From: DATBGZ01 sp963803115
GTDB lineage: Bacteria; Actinomycetota; Actinomycetes; Mycobacteriales; Micromonosporaceae
NCBI GenBank assembly: GCA_963803115.1
Contig: CAWDLN010000006.1
Location: 248,001-312,000, forward strand
Direction: 5' to 3'
Length of the DNA: 64,000 nt
Positions 6,599-15,338 of the stretch are shown here, piece by piece. A model generated the notes under the pieces. That model had not been told where the DNA came from and did not search any database. It saw nothing but the letters and a program-made list of their open reading frames with translations. Both the position numbers and the translations under genes were made by a program. The stretch's first letter is position 1. Each line of letters begins with the position of its first letter.

Positions 6599-7516
6599 AT
6601 GCGGCTTGGTGTCCTTGACGTCGGCTCGAACACGGTGCACCTGCTCGTGCTGGAGGCGCATCGAGGAGCTCACCCGTGGCCCGCGTACTCCGAGAAAACC
6701 GTGCTGCGCCTCGCCGAACGCATCCGCCTCGACGGAAGGCTCGCCGACGACGCCGCGGACGAACTGGTCAAGGCCGTGGCATCGGCGCGCCAGGCGGCGC
6801 AACAACACGAGGCCGACGACATGCTGGCCTTCGCCACGTCGGCGGTGCGTGACGCGACCAACTCGAGCAAGGTGCTGGCGCGGGTGCGCGAGGAGACCGG
6901 CGTCGAGCTCGAGGTGCTCAACGGCCGTGATGAGGCGCGGATGACCTTTCTGGCGGTGCGCCGCTGGTTTGGTTGGTCGGCTGGACGGCTGCTCGTGCTC
7001 GACATCGGCGGGGGCTCGCTGGAGATCGCGGCCGGCGTCGACGAAGAGCCGTCCCTGGCGCTGTCGCTGCCACTGGGCGCCGGTCGCCTCACGCGTGAGC
7101 GACTCTCGGCCGACCCGCCGCCCCAGGTCGAGGTGGACGATCTGCGGGCGTTCGTGCAGCGACAGCTTGAGTCCACTGACATCGGTGATTGGGACCGCGC
7201 CGCCGCGACGTCGAAGACGTTTCGCACCTTGGCTCGACTGGCTGGTGCGGCTCCGTCCAGTGCGGGCTTCCGCGCCCCGCGCTCGTTGACCATCACCGGA
7301 GTCCATCAAGTTCTCGGGTTTATCCAGCGCATGGCCTCGGCTGCTCTGGCGGAGATGGATGGCGTGAGCGCGGCCCGGGCGCATCAGCTTCTCGCCGGTG
7401 CCGTGATCGCCGACGCGACGATGCGGCGGCTCGGCGTCGAGCAGGTCGACATCTGCCCGTGGGCGCTTCGCGAAGGTGTGATCTTGCACCGGCTGGACAG
7501 CTTCGCGACCGCCTGA
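6599..7516 (+). CDS. ppx: Exopolyphosphatase / pppGpp phosphatase, Ppx/GppA family
   Basis: 305 residues, the short two-domain form typical of actinobacterial Ppx1. It has the ASKHA-fold phosphate loops 'LDVGSNTVHLLV' near the N-terminus and 'LVLDIGGGSLEIA' near residue 130, plus 'AFATSAVRDATNSS' and a conserved 'GLR/NGRDEA' region. The enzyme removes terminal phosphate from polyphosphate and related nucleotides. It lies downstream of the phosphate regulators, as in mycobacteria, which fits a role in phosphate storage or the stringent response. The ATG at 6599 aligns with the family N-terminus (MRLGVLDVGSN). Confidence 0.93.
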   Translation: MRLGVLDVGSNTVHLLVLEAHRGAHPWPAYSEKTVLRLAERIRLDGRLADDAADELVKAVASARQAAQQHEADDMLAFATSAVRDATNSSKVLARVREETGVELEVLNGRDEARMTFLAVRRWFGWSAGRLLVLDIGGGSLEIAAGVDEEPSLALSLPLGAGRLTRERLSADPPPQVEVDDLRAFVQRQLESTDIGDWDRAAATSKTFRTLARLAGAAPSSAGFRAPRSLTITGVHQVLGFIQRMASAALAEMDGVSAARAHQLLAGAVIADATMRRLGVEQVDICPWALREGVILHRLDSFATA

Positions 7517-7603
7517 CCGGGCTAGGCCCGCGAGCGCATCGGGCGAGCGGAGCGAGTCTGTGAGCGAGCGAGGCTTCCACGTGGCACGGTTCTAAGTGCA
7601 GAC

Positions 7604-7609
7604 TACCCT
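7604..7609 (+). promoter_or_regulatory. -10 hexamer TACCCT, leaderless isomerase gene
   Basis: TACCCT lies 6 nt before the GTG at 7616. Confidence 0.4.
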
Positions 7610-7615
7610 GGCGGC

Positions 7616-8425
7616 GTGACGTCCCCGCACATCCCGGTTCTCTTATCCACGTCGTCGGTGTTTCCGGAGCCGACCTCGGCCGCGTTCGAGATGGCGGCGA
7701 CCCTCGGTTACGACGGCCTCGAGGTGATGGTCTGGACCGATCCGGTGAGTCAGGATGTCGCGGCGCTGAAGGTGCTCGCCGATCACTACGGCGTGCGGGT
7801 CAATTCGGTGCATGCGCCCTGTCTGCTCATCACGATGCGGGTGTGGAGCACGGATCCGTGGGAGAAGCTCCGCCGGTCGGCCGTTCTTGCGACCGAGATG
7901 GGAGCCACGACCGTGGTCCTGCACCCCCCGTTCGCGTGGCAGCGCGAGTACGCAACCACATTCGGGTCCGGGCTTCGAGCCCTGAGCAAGGAGTTTCCCG
8001 AGATCGCGTTCGCGGTCGAGAACATGTACCCGGTGCGGGTGCGGGGGCGCGAGTTCGTGCCCTACCTGCCCGGGTGGGATCCAAGCAAATTCGGCTTCGA
8101 CGCGTACACCTTGGATCTGTCACACTGTGCCGCCGCTCGTACCGATGCGCTCGCGATGGCCGACACGATGGGTGCGGCGATGAAGCATGTCCATCTCGGC
8201 GATGGCACCGGCGAGGGCCGCGACGAGCACCTTGTGCCCGGCCGCGGATCGCAACCGTGCGCGGAGCTGTTGACGTCGCTGCCCGGCCGGGGCTTCACCG
8301 GCTCCGTCGCGGTCGAAGTGTCGACCCGCCGGGCCGGCTCCCGGCAGGCGAGGCAGGACGATCTCGAGGCGTCACTGGCCTTCGCCCGGGCGCACCTTGC
8401 CGCGCCGGCCCCGGCCGCGCGGTAG
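7616..8425 (+). CDS. Sugar phosphate isomerase/epimerase (AP endonuclease 2 fold)
   Basis: 269 residues with a TIM-barrel of the xylose-isomerase-like/EndoIV superfamily: 'GYDGLEVMVW', 'VNSVHAPC', 'VVLHPPFAW', 'AVENMYP', 'DLSHCAAA', 'KHVHLGDG' and 'VAVEVSTRR' provide the expected metal-binding Glu, His and Asp. The substrate is not predictable. It is the positional equivalent of the conserved gene after ppx in mycobacteria. GTG start directly behind a -10 hexamer. The gap from ppx (7520-7580) contains GAGCGAG-rich low-complexity sequence only. Confidence 0.85.
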   Translation: MTSPHIPVLLSTSSVFPEPTSAAFEMAATLGYDGLEVMVWTDPVSQDVAALKVLADHYGVRVNSVHAPCLLITMRVWSTDPWEKLRRSAVLATEMGATTVVLHPPFAWQREYATTFGSGLRALSKEFPEIAFAVENMYPVRVRGREFVPYLPGWDPSKFGFDAYTLDLSHCAAARTDALAMADTMGAAMKHVHLGDGTGEGRDEHLVPGRGSQPCAELLTSLPGRGFTGSVAVEVSTRRAGSRQARQDDLEASLAFARAHLAAPAPAAR

Positions 8426-8434
8426 GTGTCGGAG

Positions 8435-8986
8435 TCAGAGCGCCGGAACCAGCGGCTCCGGCTCGTCGATCACGGCCTTCTTGCGGGCCCGATGGGCCGC
8501 CACGTGCGAGCGGGTGGCGCAGCGCTCGGAGCAGAACCGGCGGCAGCAGTTGGATGACGTATCGAGGTAGACGTTGCCGCAGCGTTCGTCGGCGCAGACG
8601 CCGAACCGAGCACTGCCGTACTCGCACAGCCAGACCGCGAGCCCCCAGACGGCGCCGGCCATGTGCTCGGCGCCGACCGACGAGCCGCGGCTGGTGACGT
8701 GCATGTGCCAGTCATCGCTGGTGTGGTATGAGATCCGGGGCTGGACCGGGTGTGCCTCGAGCAGTGCGTTCAGAGCGATAACCGCCTGCTGGTTCTCGCC
8801 GGCGGAGCCGTGCTCGAACACCTCTCGGAGGCGTTTGGCGCCGCGACGCAGGATGGCGACATCCTTCTCGGTCGCTTCGGCGGCCTGCCAACTGTCGGCA
8901 CCGTAGAACACACGCACCTGCTCCAGCGTTTCGATCCGTGCGTTCACAAGATCGACCGCGGTCCGCGCGTATTCGTCGAAGTTCAC
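8435..8986 (-). CDS. CGNR zinc-finger protein with ABATE domain
   Basis: 183 residues. The C-terminal CGNR finger is clear: 'CADERCGNVYLDTSSNCCRRFCSERCATRSHVAAHRARKK' motifs with paired Cys and the CGN core; the N-terminal part is the helical ABATE/ginkgo-type domain. Such proteins are probable stress-related transcription regulators in actinobacteria. Convergent with the isomerase (9-bp gap) and divergent from putB. Start at GTG 8986 with TACCTT 6 nt upstream, suggesting a leaderless transcript. Confidence 0.87.
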   Translation of the reverse strand: MNFDEYARTAVDLVNARIETLEQVRVFYGADSWQAAEATEKDVAILRRGAKRLREVFEHGSAGENQQAVIALNALLEAHPVQPRISYHTSDDWHMHVTSRGSSVGAEHMAGAVWGLAVWLCEYGSARFGVCADERCGNVYLDTSSNCCRRFCSERCATRSHVAAHRARKKAVIDEPEPLVPAL

Positions 8987-8992
8987 GCGTCC

Positions 8993-8998
8993 AAGGTA
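8993..8998 (-). promoter_or_regulatory. -10 hexamer TACCTT, leaderless CGNR gene
   Basis: Reverse-strand TACCTT lies 6 nt before the GTG at 8986. Confidence 0.4.
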
Positions 8999-9077
8999 GT
9001 CGGAACACGTGTACGCGGCGAGTTACGGCTAGGTGTTTTTGAGCGCGACCAGCCACGCGACTCGGAGGTGCGACATC

Positions 9078-9083
9078 TACGCT
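9078..9083 (+). promoter_or_regulatory. -10 hexamer TACGCT, leaderless putB
   Basis: TACGCT lies 6 nt before the ATG at 9090 and decides the start against an upstream in-frame codon at 9033. Confidence 0.4.
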
Positions 9084-9089
9084 CAGCTC

Positions 9090-10010
9090 ATGCTCCGATC
9101 GGTCATTCTTGCCGCCGCCCGGTCACCCCGGGTCGAGCGGTTTGTCGAGACGGCCCCGGTGACCCGGGAGGTGGTGCGGCGCTTCGTCGCCGGCACAGGC
9201 ACCGACGACGCGTTGCGCGCCTGTCGTGAGCTGGCCGGGTCGGGTCTGGCCATCACCCTGGACCACCTGGGTGAGGACACGTTGACTCCGGAGCAGGCGG
9301 AGTCGACCCGCGACGAGTACGTCCGGCTGCTCACCGCGTTGTCAGACGCGGAGCTGACACCAGCGGCCGAGGTGAGCCTCAAGCTCTCCGCGCTCGGCCA
9401 GAGGTTCGACGAGAAGCTCGCCTGCAACCACGCCCGGGCGATCTGCGCTGCGGCGTCGGAGGCTGGCACCACGGTGACCCTGGACGCGGAGGACCACTCG
9501 ACCACCGACTCCACCCTGGACATTCTGAGCCGGCTCCGGGTGGACTTTCCGACCACGGGGGCGGTGCTGCAGGCGTACCTGCGCCGCACGGAGGGAGACT
9601 GCCGCGAACTCGCCGGCCCTGGCTCACGGGTCCGGTTGTGTAAGGGCGCGTACCGGGAGCCCGAGACGGTCGCGTTCCAGTCCCGCGTGGACGTCGACAA
9701 GGCCTACGTGCGATGCCTGAACATCCTCATGTCCGGCGAGGGCTACCCGATGCTGGCGACCCACGACCCTCGGCTGGTGGCGATCGGCGAGGACCGGGCC
9801 AAGTGGTTCGACCGGTCGCCGGACACGTTCGAGTTCCAGATGTTGTACGGGATCCGCCCCAATGAGCAGACCAGGCTGGCCGAGGCTGGCTATACGATGC
9901 GCGTCTATGTGCCCTACGGAACGGAGTGGTACGGCTACTTGATGCGACGCCTGGCCGAGCGCCCTGCTAATGTGACGTTCTTCGCACGCGCGCTCGCGTC
10001 TCGCAAGTGA
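9090..10010 (+). CDS. putB: Proline dehydrogenase (monofunctional PRODH)
   Basis: 306 residues, the size of monofunctional actinobacterial PutB. It oxidises L-proline to pyrroline-5-carboxylate using FAD. Conserved blocks in order: 'LKLSALG', 'VTLDAEDHSTTD', 'GAVLQAYLRRTEGD', 'RLCKGAYREPE', 'ATHDPRLVAIG', 'FEFQMLYGIRPNEQ' and 'VYVPYGTEWYGYLMRRLAERPAN', containing the catalytic Lys/Asp and the substrate Arg pair. No P5C dehydrogenase gene is adjacent. In mycobacteria proC occupies a nearby position; it is not present here. Confidence 0.94.
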   Translation: MLRSVILAAARSPRVERFVETAPVTREVVRRFVAGTGTDDALRACRELAGSGLAITLDHLGEDTLTPEQAESTRDEYVRLLTALSDAELTPAAEVSLKLSALGQRFDEKLACNHARAICAAASEAGTTVTLDAEDHSTTDSTLDILSRLRVDFPTTGAVLQAYLRRTEGDCRELAGPGSRVRLCKGAYREPETVAFQSRVDVDKAYVRCLNILMSGEGYPMLATHDPRLVAIGEDRAKWFDRSPDTFEFQMLYGIRPNEQTRLAEAGYTMRVYVPYGTEWYGYLMRRLAERPANVTFFARALASRK

Positions 10011-10055
10011 CGACGCTCGACCTTGCTGGTAACGGCTTACGGTCGGCGCGTCGCG

Positions 10056-10061
10056 TAGAGT
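10056..10061 (+). promoter_or_regulatory. -10 hexamer TAGAGT, leaderless
   Basis: TAGAGT lies 7 nt before the GTG at 10069. Confidence 0.4.
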
Positions 10062-10068
10062 TCCGCCC

Positions 10069-11577
10069 GTGACGAGCGGCGACCCCGGTCCTGGCTGGAC
10101 CAGCCCCGGGACGGTGGGCACCACCGGAGCGCCGCAGCCCCCGCCCACATCCGTGCCTCCAGGCCAGATCCGGCCGCCCACCGCCGTACCCCAGCCACCG
10201 GCGCCGGCGTACTACGTGCCGGGCCAGCCAACCCCATATGGCTACCCGCAGCCGATCTACCACTGGCCGGCGCCGTCCATGAAGCCGACGGCTGTGCACA
10301 GCCCCTGGCGCTGGACCGTTGCCATCGCCTGCATCCTGGTCATCGTCGTCTTCGGAACGGTCGGCGCGATCGTCAGCCTCGTCGATGTGGCCGGAGCGGA
10401 CCGCCGTCAGGTCACCTGGCACCCAGCCGGACTGGCGCTCGCGGCTCCGCCGCCCGTGGACGCCTCGGCTTCCGATTGGAACGAATGGGCCCGTGCGGCA
10501 GTTGACGAATCGGTCAAGGATCAAGCCGCCGCGCTCGTCGCCGGCGACCAGGACCGCTACCTCTTCGCGGCCGACCACGACAACGACCGGCTTCTGGCCG
10601 ACCTCGAGCGCCGGTTTACGGTCTTGCGAGACATGGGCATCGGTCAATGGATTCAGGAGATCACCGCGACGCCGAGGTCCATCGGCGAGAAGGCCTGGCG
10701 AGCCGACATCAAGATCTCGTACTGCTTCGGCGACCCGACCTGTCGCGTCAACAATGTCGTCGTCACCAGTGAGTGGGAGTTCCGCGACGACCGCCTGCAG
10801 CTGACGGTGCTCAATCCCGCCACCGCTCGCGAGGTCGGACCGCGCCCATGGGAGACCACCGAACTCGTGGCCGCCAAGGGCACCCGGGTCGTCGTAGCCG
10901 CCGCCAAACGTAACAACTACCGGCTGCAGGACGCCGTCGCCGCCGCCGACAAGGCCGCAAAGGTCGCGGACACTCTCGCGAAGTGGGACCCGCCACCGAG
11001 CCGTTACGTCATCTTCCTCGCCGGCGCGTCCGACTGGAGCTCCTGGTACTCCTACGAACAGCCCGCCTGGGCCGGCGGGGTGTTCGTCAAGGAGACCAAC
11101 AACGAGGTTGTGATCAACAGTCCGGCCACACCCAGGCTCGCGCTCCAGTCGCTACTGACTCATGAGCTGACCCACGTGGCGACGATGGGCGGCCGACCGC
11201 ACAACATCACCGCCAGTACCTGGTGGTTGGTGGAAGGCGTCGCGGACTACGCGACGATGATCGGTAAGCCGCTCACCCAGTACGACGCACTCGAGCCGAC
11301 GCAGACATTCGTCCGCGGACGCTGGGACGGCGATCCAGTGGTGCGGCCGCCGACGTACAACGCCTCGACGGACGAGGCGGCGGGTCGGTACGGAGTGGCG
11401 TTTCTGGCGGTGCGGCGCATCTCGGACGTCTACGGCCCGGACAAGATGCTCGACTTCTGGGGCAAGGTCGTGCACGACGATATGACGCTCGAAGCCGCGG
11501 CCTCCCAGGCGCTCGGAAAGGCGTGGTCCACCGTGAAGGCGGACTGCGCACAGTACATTCGCAGCGCCGTTGGCTGA
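10069..11577 (+). CDS. Membrane-anchored HExxH metallopeptidase-like protein
   Basis: 502 residues: a Pro/Gly/Tyr-rich cytoplasmic N-terminus (1-80), one transmembrane segment (about 82-105, WRWTVAIACILVIVVFGTVGAIV) and a large external domain. The external domain contains H365-E-L-T-H369 (LLTHELTHVAT) followed by 'WWLVEGVADY' with E389, a gluzincin-type zinc site as in peptidase MA-like families. The region between resembles a stalk with a Lys/Ala-rich helix (about 290-320). A secreted-side protease or inactive zinc protein of unknown substrate. It precedes the exporter operon but probably has its own promoter. Specific family not assigned. Confidence 0.75.
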   Translation: MTSGDPGPGWTSPGTVGTTGAPQPPPTSVPPGQIRPPTAVPQPPAPAYYVPGQPTPYGYPQPIYHWPAPSMKPTAVHSPWRWTVAIACILVIVVFGTVGAIVSLVDVAGADRRQVTWHPAGLALAAPPPVDASASDWNEWARAAVDESVKDQAAALVAGDQDRYLFAADHDNDRLLADLERRFTVLRDMGIGQWIQEITATPRSIGEKAWRADIKISYCFGDPTCRVNNVVVTSEWEFRDDRLQLTVLNPATAREVGPRPWETTELVAAKGTRVVVAAAKRNNYRLQDAVAAADKAAKVADTLAKWDPPPSRYVIFLAGASDWSSWYSYEQPAWAGGVFVKETNNEVVINSPATPRLALQSLLTHELTHVATMGGRPHNITASTWWLVEGVADYATMIGKPLTQYDALEPTQTFVRGRWDGDPVVRPPTYNASTDEAAGRYGVAFLAVRRISDVYGPDKMLDFWGKVVHDDMTLEAAASQALGKAWSTVKADCAQYIRSAVG

Positions 11578-11583
11578 CCGGCG

Positions 11584-11589
11584 TATGCT
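11584..11589 (+). promoter_or_regulatory. -10 hexamer TATGCT, leaderless exporter operon
   Basis: TATGCT lies 6 nt before the GTG at 11596, the first gene of the MacAB-like operon. Confidence 0.4.
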
Positions 11590-11595
11590 CCGCCG

Positions 11596-12933
11596 GTGCG
11601 ACGTGCCCCCCTTGCTCTGGTCGCGCTGTCCGTCGGCGCATTCAGCCTGACCGCCGCGGCCTGCCAGCCTTCCCGCGATGGCATCACCATCGCCGATGTT
11701 CAACGCGCGACCGTCACCGAGGTGGTCGATGTGCCCGCCTCGGTGACGGCCCGGGCCTTGGCCACACTGACGGCTCCCGCCGACGGCACGCTCGCGAGCC
11801 TGACCGTCGAGCCGGGCCAGACCGTGGCCAAGGACCAGGTCCTCGCGGTGGTCGACTCGCCGGCCGCCCAGCAGCGGCTAGCCCAGGCCAAGTCGGCACT
11901 GTCCGCAGCCGGCCGAGTGAGGGGCGGCTTCAGCGGGATCAGTCTCTCCGGCGTCCAGGATGGACTCGACGCCGCCGCGGCCGACGCCTTCTCGGCCGCC
12001 CGGGCCGCGGCCGCGAAGGTCGCCGACGAGCAGGTGCGCACGGCGCTGCTGGCCCAGGTCGACGCGGCCGAGGCGCACTACCAGACCGCCGCGGCGACGT
12101 CGCGCTCGTTGCAGCGGCAGGTGCAGCAGGGCATCGCGGGCATCGGTGATGCCGTCGCGGCCCTCGGCGCGGCCCAACGGGCGCAGGCGCAGTCGGCGGT
12201 GAACCTTGCTCAGTCCACTGTGGATGCTCTTACCCTTCGTGCCCCCATCGCCGGAGTCGTGCAGTTCGCCCGCCCAGCCGCCGGGGTGACGAGCGATCCG
12301 TTGGCGAGCCTGATCGGGTCCGTCTCCGGTGGCGCGGCGACGAGCACGGCGGGCGGGGGCGGCGAGACTGTCGGCGTCGACGACATCCTCGCGCCGGGTG
12401 ACCGGGTCAGCGCCGGCACCGCAGTAGTCACCATCATCGACGTCTCCGAGATCGGACTCGTCGGTGAGGTCGACGAGACCGACGTTTTGTTGGTGTCGCC
12501 AGGGATCGGCGCGGATGTCGAACTCGATGCCGCGCCGGGCCTGCGCTTCGAAGCGACCGTCGGTACGGTCGACCTGTTGCCAACACCGTCCACACGGGGC
12601 GGAGTCGCCTACCGGATCAGGCTCGCGTTCCGGGCCAACGAGCCGCTCCAGGACGGACAGCCGCGGCCAACCCCGCGTCCTGGAATGAGTGCCGTGGCCC
12701 ACCTACGGGTCCGTACTGCGGTGGACGCGGTTGCGGTCCCGGCGGCGGCGGTGTTCACTGTGGACAGTGGCGAGGCCGTGTGGCTGTTGCGCGACGGTCG
12801 AGCGGTTCGTCAAGCGGTACGGGTGGGAGTTCAGGGCGAAGATCTCGTCGAGATCCAAAGCGGGGTTGAGCCGGGCGACCGGGTGGTGGTGAGCGGAACC
12901 GACAAGGTCTCCGAGGGCCAGGACCTGTCGTGA
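11596..12933 (+). CDS. Periplasmic-adaptor-like (HlyD/MacA) exporter subunit
   Basis: 445 residues with an N-terminal hydrophobic signal ending 'LTAAAC' (a weak lipobox), then a biotinyl-lipoyl half-motif (TLTAPADGTLASLTVEPGQTVAKDQVLAVVDSP), an Ala-rich coiled coil (about 95-205), the second lipoyl half (LRAPIAGVVQF) and beta-barrel domains. This is the MacA-type architecture; in actinobacteria such proteins work with MacB-like ABC transporters at the outer face of the membrane. The stop overlaps the GTG of the next gene by 4 bp, so translation is coupled. The cargo is not identifiable. Confidence 0.87.
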   Translation: MRRAPLALVALSVGAFSLTAAACQPSRDGITIADVQRATVTEVVDVPASVTARALATLTAPADGTLASLTVEPGQTVAKDQVLAVVDSPAAQQRLAQAKSALSAAGRVRGGFSGISLSGVQDGLDAAAADAFSAARAAAAKVADEQVRTALLAQVDAAEAHYQTAAATSRSLQRQVQQGIAGIGDAVAALGAAQRAQAQSAVNLAQSTVDALTLRAPIAGVVQFARPAAGVTSDPLASLIGSVSGGAATSTAGGGGETVGVDDILAPGDRVSAGTAVVTIIDVSEIGLVGEVDETDVLLVSPGIGADVELDAAPGLRFEATVGTVDLLPTPSTRGGVAYRIRLAFRANEPLQDGQPRPTPRPGMSAVAHLRVRTAVDAVAVPAAAVFTVDSGEAVWLLRDGRAVRQAVRVGVQGEDLVEIQSGVEPGDRVVVSGTDKVSEGQDLS

Positions 12934-13760
12934 CCACGCCGGTCGCGCCGGTCGCCGTAGTCGACGCGGTGCGCTCTTACGAACTGGACGGCATCAGCGT
13001 GCCGGCATTGCGCGGGGTGAGCCTCACGATTCACCCAGGCGAGTACATCGCGATCACTGGTCCATCCGGTTCCGGCAAGTCCACCCTGATGCACCTGCTC
13101 GGCGGGTTGGATCGACCGACGTCGGGTCGACTGTTGTTGGGTGGTCGTGACGCCACCACGCTTTCCGCTGCGGAACTGGCCCGACTACGAAACGAGGTCA
13201 TCGGCTTCGTATTTCAGAGCTTCCATCTGCTCGCCCGGACCTCGGCCCGGGATAACGTCGCACTGCCACTGATCTATCGCGGCCTGCGTCGGGCGCAGCG
13301 CCGGCGGCAGGCGGAGGAAATGCTGGAAAGCGTGGGATTGGCCCACCGCTTGCAGCATCGGCCGAACCAGCTCTCGGGCGGAGAACAACAACGGGTGGCG
13401 ATCGCTCGCGCTCTGGTGACCGGACCGTCGGTCCTGCTCGCCGACGAGCCCACGGGGAACCTCGACACCCGTACCGGTGAGTCGGTGCTCGATCTGCTCG
13501 AGGAGTTGAACGCCGAACGGGGCGTGGCGCTGGCCGTCGTGACCCATGACAGCGCGATCGCCGCTCGAGCTCGGCGCCGGATCGCGATGCGCGACGGCCT
13601 GATCCTCTCCGACCTTGTAGGTCGAGCCGGCACGGTTTTCGCCGGCGAGAGCGGAAAGGTCCCAGGTAGCACCGACCTTGTAGGTCGAGCCGGCACGGTT
13701 TTCGCCGGCGAGAGCGGAAAGGTCCCAGATAACACAGACTCGGCCGGTGACACCGCATGA
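12930..13760 (+). CDS. ABC transporter ATP-binding protein, MacB/LolD type
   Basis: 276 residues. Walker A 'GPSGSGKST', Q-loop region, signature 'LSGGEQQRVAIARAL', Walker B 'VLLADEPTGNLD' and H-loop 'VVTHD' are all intact, so the ATPase should be active. The domain ends near residue 225; the remaining tail is made of a 21-residue unit (VGRAGTVFAGESGKVP...) present twice because of a 63-bp tandem duplication at 13611-13727. Family members normally end soon after the ATPase domain, so the tail is unusual. Its stop overlaps the permease start (ATGA). Confidence 0.95.
   Translation: MTTPVAPVAVVDAVRSYELDGISVPALRGVSLTIHPGEYIAITGPSGSGKSTLMHLLGGLDRPTSGRLLLGGRDATTLSAAELARLRNEVIGFVFQSFHLLARTSARDNVALPLIYRGLRRAQRRRQAEEMLESVGLAHRLQHRPNQLSGGEQQRVAIARALVTGPSVLLADEPTGNLDTRTGESVLDLLEELNAERGVALAVVTHDSAIAARARRRIAMRDGLILSDLVGRAGTVFAGESGKVPGSTDLVGRAGTVFAGESGKVPDNTDSAGDTA
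13611..13727. repeat. 63-bp in-frame tandem duplication
   Basis: The sequence beginning GACCTTGTAGGTCGAGCCGG at 13611 is repeated at 13674 (period 63) with identity over at least 54 bp. It encodes two copies of 'DLVGRAGTVFAGESGKVP' in the ABC ATPase tail. A GCCGGC...GCCGGC inverted repeat lies inside each unit. Confidence 0.9.
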
Positions 13761-14941
13761 GGGTGGCCGAGGCGTGGCGGGTGGCGATCGACGCGTTGCG
13801 GGCGAGCCGGCTTCGCAGCGCCCTCACGATGGTCGGCGTCGTCGTTGGGGTGGCATCGGTTGTGATCTTGGTCGCCATCGGCACCGGAGCAAAGCAGACC
13901 ATCGAGACGCAGGTCGAGGGGCTTGGATCGAATCTGTTGCTGATCGTCCCGGGCCAGGTCAATTTCGGCGCCGCGCCGACGGTGTCCCGGCTACGTCTCG
14001 AGGACGTCGACGCGGTCACCCGTGTGGTCGGCGATCGCGGTCTGGTGGCCGTGGCGACGTCGTCGGGGGAAACCGTACGAGCCGGCAATCGGGGGAAGTT
14101 CACGAGCGTGGTCGGGGTGCTGGAGACCACTCCGCGGGTCTTTGTCCGTTCCCTCGCGCGTGGCACATACCTGTCTCGGTCCGATGTGGAGACTGGTCGA
14201 CGGGTGGCAGTGCTCGGGGCCGGGGTGGCCACCGCGCTCTTTGGCGAGCGGGAGGCGGTCGGCGCCCAGGTCACCATCGCCGGTGTCCGGTTCCGGGTGG
14301 TCGGTGTCTTCGCGCCGCTCGGGCAGAGCCTTGGGGTCGACCGGGACGATGAGGTGCATATCCCGATCACGACCGCACAGCGCGTCTTCGACACCGACCG
14401 AGTGGACGCGATGGCGGTCAAAGCACCGAACCGAGACGCACTCGGCCAGCTCGGAGACAAGATCGTCAAACTACTTCGAGATCGACACCCGGACACCGAG
14501 TTCAGCGCGGTGACGCAGGATCAGATCCTCGGCGTGCTCGGCGACATTCTCGGGATCCTCACGGGCGTGCTAGCCGCGATCGCCGGCATCTCACTATTGG
14601 TTGGCGGCGTCGGCGTGTCCAACATCATGTTGGTCTCGGTCCGAGAGCGAACGCGCGAGATCGGCTTGCGGAAGGCGGTTGGTGCACGTCCCCGCGACAT
14701 CGCGGTTCAATTTCTGCTCGAGGCGGTGCTGCTGACCACGATCGGCGGCGCGGTCGGTATCGCATTGGGCGCTGGCGTAGCCACGATCGTCGCGGCGTTG
14801 ACACCCGTACCGGCGGTGATCACCTGGTGGTCGATCGCGCTCGCTTTCGGCGTCTCGGCGGGCGTCGGGATCATCTTCGGCGTGGTGCCCGCCCAACGCG
14901 CTGGCCGGCTGGACCCGGTAGTCGCACTTCGCACCGAATGA
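13757..14941 (+). CDS. ABC transporter permease, MacB/FtsX family
   Basis: 394 residues: an N-terminal membrane segment (about 20-45), a MacB-type periplasmic core domain (about 50-260) and three C-terminal membrane segments (about 270-385) with the FtsX signature 'VSVRERTREIGLRKAVGARPRDI' and 'VVPAQRAGRLDPVVALR'. It forms the membrane part of the exporter with the two preceding genes. Which compound it exports cannot be told from sequence; MacB-like systems export antibiotics, peptides or lipids. Confidence 0.95.
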   Translation: MRVAEAWRVAIDALRASRLRSALTMVGVVVGVASVVILVAIGTGAKQTIETQVEGLGSNLLLIVPGQVNFGAAPTVSRLRLEDVDAVTRVVGDRGLVAVATSSGETVRAGNRGKFTSVVGVLETTPRVFVRSLARGTYLSRSDVETGRRVAVLGAGVATALFGEREAVGAQVTIAGVRFRVVGVFAPLGQSLGVDRDDEVHIPITTAQRVFDTDRVDAMAVKAPNRDALGQLGDKIVKLLRDRHPDTEFSAVTQDQILGVLGDILGILTGVLAAIAGISLLVGGVGVSNIMLVSVRERTREIGLRKAVGARPRDIAVQFLLEAVLLTTIGGAVGIALGAGVATIVAALTPVPAVITWWSIALAFGVSAGVGIIFGVVPAQRAGRLDPVVALRTE

Positions 14942-15100
14942 GTCAGCAGACGTAATAACCGCAGGTGACAGCCCTGCAATTCGTGATCAACTTTACGCAA
15001 CGTATCGCGCGGGTCACTTCGGTACCGGTACCTTTGTCATGTAACACGGGCGTACGGGCGAACGGGGCGCAACGCGTACCGGGGATGGGATGGATGAGCC

Positions 15101-15313
15101 ATGGCTGGATCGGCGCAAACCGGGGGCAGATTGGCAGAGGTCAAGTTCCTGACGGTGGCTGAGGTGGCAACGCTGATGCGGGTGTCCAAGATGACCGTCT
15201 ACCGGTTGGTCCACACCGGTGAGCTGACGGCCGTACGCGTCGGCCGGTCGTTTCGGGTGCCGGAGCACGCCGTGCACGAATATCTGCGCGACGCGTTCGC
15301 TGAGACCGCCTGA
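15101..15313 (+). CDS. Small HTH DNA-binding protein, excisionase/MerR-like
   Basis: 70 residues; 'FLTVAEVATLMRVSKMTVYRLVHTGELTAVRVGRSFRVPEHAV' is a complete winged HTH_17 (excisionase-type) motif. It is the positional equivalent of the small HTH gene that precedes bTHX and the galE-like epimerase in mycobacteria, so it is a conserved chromosomal regulator, not a phage relic. The upstream gap (14942-15100) contains the palindrome GGTACCGGTACC at about 15020. Targets unknown. Confidence 0.86.
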   Translation: MAGSAQTGGRLAEVKFLTVAEVATLMRVSKMTVYRLVHTGELTAVRVGRSFRVPEHAVHEYLRDAFAETA

Positions 15314-15338
15314 CACGGTTTCGGCGAGACTGAGAAGG

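Noticed and set aside
6200..7489. Reverse-strand open frame of 429 codons across ppx
   Set aside because: Low-complexity Arg/His-rich translation opposite a clear Ppx/GppA gene.
7520..7580. GAGCGAG-rich sequence as a regulatory repeat
   Set aside because: Low-complexity and similar words occur at other intergenic sites in high-GC genomes; no defined unit.
13198..14496. Long reverse-strand open frame over the ABC transporter genes
   Set aside because: Antisense shadow; the forward genes have complete Walker, signature and FtsX motifs.
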